A DNA stretch of 5,844 bases, from positions 1 through 5,844 of the forward strand of contig CAINLH010000179.1 in NCBI GenBank assembly GCA_903850275.1. The letters are read 5' to 3'. This DNA is from an uncultured Acidimicrobium sp. GTDB lineage: Bacteria; Actinomycetota; Acidimicrobiia; Acidimicrobiales; Ilumatobacteraceae. The notes beneath the pieces are model-generated. The model made no database searches and was not told the origin of the DNA. It saw nothing but the letters and a program-made list of their open reading frames with translations. Position numbers and translations under genes: made by a program. This document shows, piece by piece, positions 1-4,499 of the stretch. Every line of letters starts with the position of its first letter. Position 1 is the stretch's first letter.

Positions 1-378
1 ACCGGAAGAACCCTTCCAAAGGAATGCGATTACTGCAGCGCCAAAGCCGCCGAGGCTTGCGCTCATCAACGTGACACTTGCGCGGTTAAAAAACTGACGA
101 CGAGTTACGCCCAATGCTTCTGCATCAGGTGGCGACCAAGGCTCGATTTCTGCTTTTGGTGCAGCAAGAACAACGCTGCGTGATGCGGAGGCCGCGGCCT
201 CAACTTGCCGACCAGTCATTGCTTCAGGATTTACTTTGCCGCGGTCCTTCTTGCGTGTTTCACGCGCAAGCGAGCCAACGCCGCGCACGTCTGTGCGGCG
301 CACGCCAGTAAGTACGAGGCCAATGGCTGCAACGACAAGCACTGCAACGGCGATGGTGATGATTTGTGAGGTACTCAT
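1..378 (-). CDS. qcrA: Rieske iron-sulfur protein of the bc complex, N-terminal part (cut by window edge)
   Basis: The visible 126 residues are the front end of the Rieske subunit, which takes one electron from quinol at the Qo site and passes it towards cytochrome c. A first hydrophobic helix spans about residues 5-26 and is followed by Arg27-Arg28. A basic and Ala-rich cytoplasmic stretch comes next, then a twin-arginine motif TRRQFFNRA (residues 92-100) directly before a second hydrophobic segment (about 100-121). The motif fits Tat export of the folded [2Fe-2S] domain. That domain, with its CxH...CxxH ligands, lies beyond the left edge and cannot be seen. The ATG lies 16 bases after the stop of the cytochrome b C-terminal gene, so it is the last visible gene of the operon. 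An AAGG overlapping that upstream stop is a poorly spaced ribosome site. The assignment rests on the Tat-plus-helix layout and on operon position; family knowledge supplies the function. Confidence 0.85.
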   Translation of the reverse strand, partial: MSTSQIITIAVAVLVVAAIGLVLTGVRRTDVRGVGSLARETRKKDRGKVNPEAMTGRQVEAAASASRSVVLAAPKAEIEPWSPPDAEALGVTRRQFFNRASVTLMSASLGGFGAAVIAFLWKGSSG

Positions 379-394
379 ATATATACGTGTCGCC

Positions 395-1138
395 TTAGAG
401 CTCGAAGAAGATTCCGTCACGCCATGGGAACGTGAAGTTGAAGCCTGGACCACGGAAGAACGAACCAATGATCACCAACACCGCCCAGAACATGAGGTGG
501 ACGGTCATCAGGCTGGTCATGAACTTGCGATCTTCTGGTTTGTTCGATGGGTTGCGATCCATATATGGAGCAAACATCAAGGCAATAAGACCCATGCCTG
601 GCAAAGTCACACCAGCAATCATCGGGTGGAACATAGTGAGCAACTCTTGCAAGCCCAAGAAGTACCACGGTGCTTTAGACGGGTTTGGCGTTTGGTTGAA
701 GTTTGCAGCGCGAAGTAGCGGTGCGTTCACGAACCACGAGAACATGAACAAGAAGGCGGTGCATGCAAGCGATGCAACAAATTCGATACCGAGCAAGTGT
801 GGCCACGTGTGCACCTTGTCGACAGGCACTGCTTTCACATCTTGAATTGATCCTGATTTGACAACCGTAAGCAAACGTTGCGTGTGCCCACCTGGGCCTG
901 CGCCAGTTGGCAAACCACCCGCGGCAGGTGCAGCGACAACTGCAGTTGCTGGTCGATCGGCAACGGCTACGCCGCCGCTTGCGCCAGCCTTCGCTGCCTT
1001 GCTGCGCTCTAACAAATGTGCGGGGATGCGTGAGTCTGTTGCTTCGCCACCTTCGGTTGCGCTAGCGCCAGATTCGGCCGCAGCTTTGTCACGCGCAGCT
1101 TGCGCGCGCTTCAAGAGGTGCTCTGGAATCTCGGTCAT
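395..1138 (-). CDS. petD: Cytochrome b C-terminal subunit (subunit IV-like) with a long N-terminal extension
   Basis: This 247-residue protein supplies the C-terminal half of a split cytochrome b and forms part of the quinol-oxidising Qo pocket. The family core begins near residue 110 and has three hydrophobic helices at about 115-137, 173-191 and 209-228. The Qo signature appears as KAPWYFLGLQELL (155-167), so the usual PEWY reads APWY (156-159). FRGPGFNFTFPW (228-239) is the typical C-terminal end of this subfamily. There is no CxxCH, so unlike the Bacillus QcrC fusion it carries no heme c. About 110 extra residues precede the core: they are Ala/Gly/Pro-rich and carry two copies of a short motif, IPEHLLKRAQ (4-13) and IPAHLLERSK (38-47). 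Subunit IV proteins begin on the cytoplasmic side, so this tail should be cytoplasmic. The ATG has a well-spaced GAAAGGA (1148-1154), 9 bases upstream. It follows the b6-like gene by 30 bases. Confidence 0.93.
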   Translation of the reverse strand: MTEIPEHLLKRAQAARDKAAAESGASATEGGEATDSRIPAHLLERSKAAKAGASGGVAVADRPATAVVAAPAAGGLPTGAGPGGHTQRLLTVVKSGSIQDVKAVPVDKVHTWPHLLGIEFVASLACTAFLFMFSWFVNAPLLRAANFNQTPNPSKAPWYFLGLQELLTMFHPMIAGVTLPGMGLIALMFAPYMDRNPSNKPEDRKFMTSLMTVHLMFWAVLVIIGSFFRGPGFNFTFPWRDGIFFEL

Positions 1139-1147
1139 GTCAGATCA

Positions 1148-1154
1148 TCCTTTC
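1148..1154 (-). promoter_or_regulatory. Ribosome binding site of the cytochrome b C-terminal gene
   Basis: Read on the minus strand this is GAAAGGA, ending 9 bases before the ATG at 1138. It supports that start, and therefore supports including the motif-bearing N-terminal extension in the protein. Confidence 0.65.
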
Positions 1155-1168
1155 GGTACGTACGGCGA

Positions 1169-1954
1169 TCACAATGGGCCCGAAATTCCGCCATCTTTAC
1201 GCACTCGCCAGAAGTGAATGGCGAGGAAGATGACCGTGACGAACGGGAAGAGCAACACGTGCAACACATACCAACGGAGCAATGTTTCGGCCCCGATTTC
1301 GGTACCGCCAAGCAGCACGAAACGAACTTGCGAACCGATGACCGGCGAATAGCCCATCATGTTGGTTCCTACGGCAACGGCCCACAATGCAAGTTGGTCC
1401 CACGGCAACAGGTAACCGGTGAAAGACAAGAGCAATGTGAGCGTGAGCAAGATAACGCCGATTACCCAGTTGAATTCGCGTGGTGCTTTGTATGCGCCAT
1501 GGTAAAAAACGCGCGCCATGTGCAAAAACACGCTGAGCACCATGAGGTGTGCACCCCAACGATGCATGTTGCGCACCATCAAACCGAACGTCACAGAAGT
1601 TTGCAGCGACTGAATGTCTTGCCATGCATCGGCCGCAGTTGGTCGGTAGAAGAACATCAAGAAAATGCCAGTGACAGTAAGCAAAATAAACAGGAAGAAG
1701 CTGAGGCCGCCGAGGCACAGTGTGTAACTCACTTTTACCGCGTGTCGCTTCACTTTTACTGGGTGCAAGTGATACAGCACCGAGTTCATGATGACGTACG
1801 AACGGTTACGCGGCGAGTCGGTGTAGCCCTTACGGAAAATGGAGCCGGGACGGAAAATAGAGTTCCATGCCTGGCTGCCGAGTAGCGACTGACCTAGTGC
1901 AGCGCCACGCTCTTTCAGCGTGAGGCGGGGCTTTTCTTCGATTGTGCTTGCCAT
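1169..1954 (-). CDS. qcrB: Cytochrome b N-terminal subunit (b6-like), heme-binding core of the bc complex
   Basis: This 261-residue membrane protein carries the two b hemes that move electrons across the membrane during the Q cycle. The four heme histidines are visible as pairs: His131 (NMHRWGAH) and His145 (FLHMARVF) 14 apart, and His232 (WYVLHVLL) and His247 (LAIHFWRVRK) 15 apart, the spacing of cytochrome b6. GYLLPWDQ (180-187) is the conserved Qo-site element. The end, RKDGGISGPL, closely matches the C-terminus of chloroplast b6, so the gene is a natural split and not a truncation. Cys80 in TLCLGGLS aligns with the b6 cysteine that binds heme ci. About 60 residues precede the core, longer than plant b6. 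A GGAGAA (1961-1966) 6 bases before the ATG supports the start. The ferredoxin gene ends 27 bases upstream. The symbol petB would be equally fitting. Confidence 0.96.
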   Translation of the reverse strand: MASTIEEKPRLTLKERGAALGQSLLGSQAWNSIFRPGSIFRKGYTDSPRNRSYVIMNSVLYHLHPVKVKRHAVKVSYTLCLGGLSFFLFILLTVTGIFLMFFYRPTAADAWQDIQSLQTSVTFGLMVRNMHRWGAHLMVLSVFLHMARVFYHGAYKAPREFNWVIGVILLTLTLLLSFTGYLLPWDQLALWAVAVGTNMMGYSPVIGSQVRFVLLGGTEIGAETLLRWYVLHVLLFPFVTVIFLAIHFWRVRKDGGISGPL

Positions 1955-1960
1955 AACTAT

Positions 1961-1966
1961 TTCTCC
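1961..1966 (-). promoter_or_regulatory. Ribosome binding site of the b6-like gene
   Basis: The minus strand reads GGAGAA, ending 6 bases before the ATG at 1954. This is the best Shine-Dalgarno sequence in the operon and fixes the start of the b6-like subunit. Confidence 0.7.
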
Positions 1967-1981
1967 GTGTTCCTGAAACTT

Positions 1982-2395
1982 TTACAACCGCAGTCCGTAG
2001 GCATAGCCATGATTGGCCGTGCGCATATGTGAATCACCAGTTGCCGCGGGTGCGCCAACTTTGCCCAAAATGATTACTCCTGTTGGGCAACGATCGACGC
2101 ACAAAGCGCATCGCGTGCACACGTCGTCGTCGATAATGAACAACACATTGTCCGAAGGATCGGAGCCTGGCATCTCGGTGCCTTGCGCTTCGGCAATTGC
2201 TTCCGGTGCAACCATGTGAATGCACTTCCATGGACAAATGTCCACGCAGCCTTCGCACATGATGCATTCGCTCTGATCGATATGAATGAACTGCTTTGGC
2301 TTTACAGCCTTAGCGAGATAGTCGGCATCGACCTCGACGAGTTGATACTCGTCGGACCATTCCGGCATTGGTGGGTTGGCGTCAGTCTTCGTCAT
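1982..2395 (-). CDS. 2x[4Fe-4S] ferredoxin-like protein in the bc operon
   Basis: This 137-residue soluble protein has two full bacterial ferredoxin motifs: CIMCEGCVDICP with Cys44, 47, 50 and 54, and CTRCALCVDRCP with Cys93, 96, 99 and 103. Each should bind one [4Fe-4S] cluster, with the fourth cysteine of each motif completing the partner cluster as in classical ferredoxins. Cys58 is an extra cysteine. About 38 residues (between Cys54 and Cys93) separate the motifs, including an acidic stretch, a layout closer to NuoI-like and other complex-bound ferredoxin subunits than to small free ferredoxins. No signal peptide or membrane segment is present, so it should sit on the cytoplasmic face. 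It starts 6 bases after the stop of the membrane-protein gene and ends 27 bases before the b6-like gene, which implies co-production with the bc complex. Its electron partner is unknown. The protein class is certain; a role as a bc subunit is inferred from position. Confidence 0.92.
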   Translation of the reverse strand: MTKTDANPPMPEWSDEYQLVEVDADYLAKAVKPKQFIHIDQSECIMCEGCVDICPWKCIHMVAPEAIAEAQGTEMPGSDPSDNVLFIIDDDVCTRCALCVDRCPTGVIILGKVGAPAATGDSHMRTANHGYAYGLRL

Positions 2396-2401
2396 GTCAA
2401 A

Positions 2402-2878
2402 TCAGTTCTTGCGCACCAATGGACGGCCATAGGTAGAGGTCTCGATCTCTTGTGGCTTCACGTTTCCGCGGTTTTGCCACCACTTAAACAGGTAAATCAT
2501 GAGTCCAATGAAAATGGCGTGAATAACGACAACCATGATGTCGCGAACTGCCTCGTAACTCATGTCGAACGGAAATGGGCCGCCTTGCGACTGTGGCTTC
2601 AATATGTCGAAGGGTCCGAAGATGATTTTGTCTTTACGCCATCCCAAGTTCTTGTCGGCATGGTCGATGAATTGGTGAGGCACCACTCCGAACGCGATGA
2701 ACATGACAGCAAAGACATATGTGGCACCAAAGATTGCCTCGCCCCAGGTTGCTTTGCGATCTACAGGACGTCGTTTACCAACGAGCACAATGACGTACGA
2801 CATCGCAAGAGTAAGAGCAAACGAGAAGAGAAACGCTTGGTTCACTCCAGGCCATCGAAGAATGTCTATTGCCAGCAT
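2402..2878 (-). CDS. Three-helix membrane protein of unknown function, first gene of the bc operon
   Basis: I do not recognise this 158-residue protein as a named family. Three hydrophobic helices are visible at about residues 13-34, 47-67 and 111-134. A basic loop KRRPVDRK (35-42) follows helix 1, and a longer loop of about 43 residues lies between helices 2 and 3. Helix 2 ends in VVPHQFIDHAD with His68 and His73, and helix 3 carries His120. These histidines could bind a cofactor or quinone, but nothing proves it. The C-terminal tail (about 135-158) is polar and basic. The gene leads the operon, ending 6 bases before the ferredoxin gene, so it may anchor the ferredoxin to the membrane or act as an extra subunit of the complex. 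The ATG is preceded by GAAAGG about 15 bases away, a loose spacing, and an in-frame stop lies 21 bases upstream, so no longer protein is possible. Confidence 0.88.
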   Translation of the reverse strand: MLAIDILRWPGVNQAFLFSFALTLAMSYVIVLVGKRRPVDRKATWGEAIFGATYVFAVMFIAFGVVPHQFIDHADKNLGWRKDKIIFGPFDILKPQSQGGPFPFDMSYEAVRDIMVVVIHAIFIGLMIYLFKWWQNRGNVKPQEIETSTYGRPLVRKN

Positions 2879-2924
2879 GGGTCGCAGGGATTACCTTTCA
2901 CCGTCAGAACGCTCTGTAAATACG

Positions 2925-2945
2925 CTTCCGAGACTAGTCGGGAAG
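2925..2945. repeat. Imperfect inverted repeat in the divergent promoter region
   Basis: The plus strand shows CTTCC, then GA, the perfect 8-bp palindrome GACTAGTC (2932-2939), then G and GGAAG. The outer arms CTTCC and GGAAG are complementary, and the centre is offset by one base. Such a dyad between divergent genes could be an operator, or a small stem-loop in the leader of the bc operon. No regulator can be named from it. Confidence 0.45.
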
Positions 2946-2964
2946 GGTGCAAACGGGCGCAAAC
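2945..2964. repeat. Two tandem 10-bp repeats (GGGTGCAAAC, GGGCGCAAAC)
   Basis: The two units are directly adjacent and differ at one base. Their 10-base period places both on the same face of the helix, which is the geometry of some activator or repressor sites. A partly similar GTGCAA recurs near 2982. It overlaps the last base of the neighbouring dyad. A regulatory role is inferred from position alone. Confidence 0.45.
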
Positions 2965-3060
2965 AGCCACTTCGTGCGATCGTGCAACCCTGTGACCTTG
3001 CGCACTTGGCACCCCAGACCTCGCGCATATTGGTTCAAGCGCTCCAAGTTGATTTAGAGT

Positions 3061-3065
3061 GGAGA
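3061..3065 (+). promoter_or_regulatory. Ribosome binding site deciding the GTG start of the cytochrome c gene
   Basis: GGAGA lies 3 bases before the GTG at 3069. The spacing is short but usable. Together with the protein motif that begins right after the GTG, it argues for this start over any of the upstream in-frame codons, which would push the gene across the whole divergent intergenic region. Confidence 0.55.
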
Positions 3066-3068
3066 ACC

Positions 3069-3884
3069 GTGACCGAGATACCAGAACACCTGCTGAAGCG
3101 CTCGAAGGAACGTCGCGGCGCGTTGGCTGGCGAAACGGGTGACGCGGCCCCTGCAGCACCCGCTGCTTCTGCCCCAGCCGTTGCTAAAGCTGCACCGGTT
3201 GCCGCCGCACCAGCCGCACCCCCACCACCAAAGCCAGACCCTGCCTATGTCACTGCTGCGAAAACGCGCAAGAAAATTCCATTCTGGGCAATGGCAACAC
3301 TCAGCTTGCTTCCTTTGTGGGCGTTTATTTATCTTTTGGCATTGCAACCGCGAGAGCAAACAGTTGAAGGACCACTTGCAATCGGTGCCGGTGTTTATGG
3401 ATCGTGCGCAGGATGCCACGGCGCAGCAGGCCAAGGCGGAGCCGGTCGAATTTTTGCAAATGGTGAAGTGCTGAAGACCTTCCCAAAGATTGAAGACATG
3501 CTGAACTTCGTTTACACCGGAAGCCAGGCCTACGTCGCCAAAGAACTCACGGTGTACGGAAACCCAGACCGCGAAGGCGGCGCGCATGCACCGCTTTCAT
3601 ACAACGGCAACCCCATGCCGCAGCAGGGCCAAATGCTGGGCGGCGCGCTGACCGAAGCAGAAATTCTGGGCGTTGTTTGCCACGAGCGCTACACAATAAG
3701 TGGAGCAGATGCAGCAAGTGAAGAGTGGAAAGAAGAATTCGAGACATGGTGTTCACCAGAGTCTGAAATTTTCCTTGCACTTGAAAACGGTGCTACATCG
3801 TTTGCAACACTTGACAAAGATTTTGCCTCGCTTCCAAAGCCACCAGCATTTGTTGGCACCGAAGCACGCCCTTCGGCAAAATAA
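3069..3884 (+). CDS. Membrane-anchored mono-heme cytochrome c, likely partner of the bc complex
   Basis: This 271-residue protein probably carries electrons from the bc complex to a terminal oxidase. Residues 2-13 read TEIPEHLLKRSK, nearly identical to the start of the cytochrome b C-terminal subunit. An Ala/Pro-rich linker (about 26-58) follows, then a basic patch KTRKK and one hydrophobic helix (about 73-91). This puts the motif in the cytoplasm and the heme domain outside. The heme site is CAGCH (Cys113, Cys116, His117). Met183 in NPMPQQGQM is the likely axial ligand, with Met189 as an alternative. Past the heme domain lies an acidic C-terminal tail of about 60 residues with Cys204 and Cys228, which are not part of a second CxxCH. 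GTG at 3069 was chosen because of the GGAGA and the shared motif. The frame stays open upstream to 2697, but that part overlaps the bc operon and has no cytochrome features. The gene is divergent from the bc operon. Confidence 0.92.
   Translation: MTEIPEHLLKRSKERRGALAGETGDAAPAAPAASAPAVAKAAPVAAAPAAPPPPKPDPAYVTAAKTRKKIPFWAMATLSLLPLWAFIYLLALQPREQTVEGPLAIGAGVYGSCAGCHGAAGQGGAGRIFANGEVLKTFPKIEDMLNFVYTGSQAYVAKELTVYGNPDREGGAHAPLSYNGNPMPQQGQMLGGALTEAEILGVVCHERYTISGADAASEEWKEEFETWCSPESEIFLALENGATSFATLDKDFASLPKPPAFVGTEARPSAK
3859..3876. other. Small stem-loop at the 3' end of the cytochrome c gene
   Basis: CCGAAG and CTTCGG form a perfect 6-bp stem around the 6-base loop CACGCC, just inside the cytochrome c stop codon and 9 bases past the stop of the converging gene. 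No T-run follows it on either strand, so it is a poor match to an intrinsic terminator. It is the only stem-loop seen at this convergent junction. Confidence 0.3.
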
Positions 3885-4490
3885 CTATTGCGAAACACAG
3901 ATCACTTCGGTGATCTCATCGGCAAGTAAATCCAACATTGAAATGCTGTTGGACGAGTACTTGGTGATGAACTCTCGAAGCGTTGCCGTCTCGGATTCGC
4001 ACGTGCGATCGACGCCGTTTGCAAGTTTGATCACTAGGTCGTTTTGCAGCACTCCCAAATCTCCGCCTGCCTGCATATCAACCAACGCGGGAAGCGTGAG
4101 CATTTGCTTGCCGTTCTTTTCATCGGCTGGCACATAGGCAAACCAGATCACTGCAGATCCCAGCGTGTCGGCAAGCAACACGCACGCATATGGATCGGTG
4201 AAATTTGTGCACGACACCTCGCTTGGGGTGCCGTCGACAATGGCAACGATTCGCCCATCGTCCAAGGTCAACGTAATGTTGCCAACCGTTTTTCCGTTGT
4301 CTACTTGCCAGCCTTCGTCGGGCTGAGTACCCGTAACCGCCGCAATCAAATCAATGTTGTGTAACGCACGCGAGTTTCCAGACGCCGACGAACCGCCAGA
4401 AACGAATGCGTACATTCCAAACGTGACAAGACCAAGCACCGCGAGCACGCCAAATGTTGCCCACAACCGTGCAGAAAGAAACAGGCGCAT
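3885..4490 (-). CDS. Membrane-anchored extracytoplasmic protein of unknown function
   Basis: I do not recognise this 201-residue protein. It begins with a short basic segment (Arg2, Arg8) and one hydrophobic helix (about 10-30), then a Gly/Ser-rich linker (31-40). The rest is a soluble domain that should lie outside the membrane. The helix could be an uncleaved anchor or a signal peptide; there is no lipobox cysteine. Four cysteines in the domain (94, 103, 164, 198) could form two disulfides. The stretch 63-86 alternates polar and hydrophobic residues, suggesting beta strands. It starts 9 bases after the hemL stop, so it is probably co-transcribed with hemL and possibly translationally coupled, since no clear Shine-Dalgarno sequence is visible. 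Its TAG stop abuts the TAA of the convergent cytochrome c gene with no base between. A role in heme or cytochrome biology is possible from context only. Confidence 0.8.
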   Translation of the reverse strand: MRLFLSARLWATFGVLAVLGLVTFGMYAFVSGGSSASGNSRALHNIDLIAAVTGTQPDEGWQVDNGKTVGNITLTLDDGRIVAIVDGTPSEVSCTNFTDPYACVLLADTLGSAVIWFAYVPADEKNGKQMLTLPALVDMQAGGDLGVLQNDLVIKLANGVDRTCESETATLREFITKYSSNSISMLDLLADEITEVICVSQ

Positions 4491-4499
4491 GCAATAAAT

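Larger units (their letters stand above)
2879..3068. promoter_or_regulatory. Divergent intergenic region between the bc operon and the cytochrome c gene
   Basis: This 190-base stretch separates two divergent transcription units and must hold promoters for both, judging by gene arrangement. No strong sigma-70 type pair was found. On the minus strand TTCCCG, 16 bases and TATTTA is a weak candidate pair for the bc operon. On the plus strand a CATATT near 3026-3031 lacks a well-spaced -35. A dyad and a 10-bp tandem repeat lie in the middle of the region and are listed separately. No small gene is evident. Confidence 0.5.

Noticed and set aside
236..845. Plus-strand open frames opposite the Rieske and cytochrome b C-terminal genes.
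   Set aside because: They are antisense to conserved membrane-protein genes and have no domain or ribosome site.
1100..1885. Long plus-strand open frame of 261 codons opposite the b6-like gene.
   Set aside because: It is antisense to a gene with four heme histidines and conserved Qo motifs, and its product is a charged Gln/His/Glu-rich sequence typical of a shadow frame.
395..1954. A frameshift or split in a single full-length cytochrome b gene.
   Set aside because: The first part ends with the natural b6 C-terminus (GISGPL) and the second has its own ribosome site and long N-terminal extension, so two genuine genes are present.
2183..2995. Plus-strand open frame of 270 codons opposite the ferredoxin and membrane-protein genes.
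   Set aside because: It crosses two well-supported minus-strand genes and the divergent promoter region, with no recognisable domain.
2697..3068. Upstream in-frame extension of the cytochrome c reading frame to an ATG at 2697.
   Set aside because: It runs antisense through the start of the membrane-protein gene and the whole divergent intergenic region, shows no domain, and the GTG at 3069 has a ribosome site and begins the motif shared with the cytochrome b subunit.
3859..3876. Stem-loop CCGAAG/CTTCGG as a bidirectional transcription terminator.
   Set aside because: No T-run follows on either strand and the stem is only 6 bp, so it is listed only as a stem-loop.
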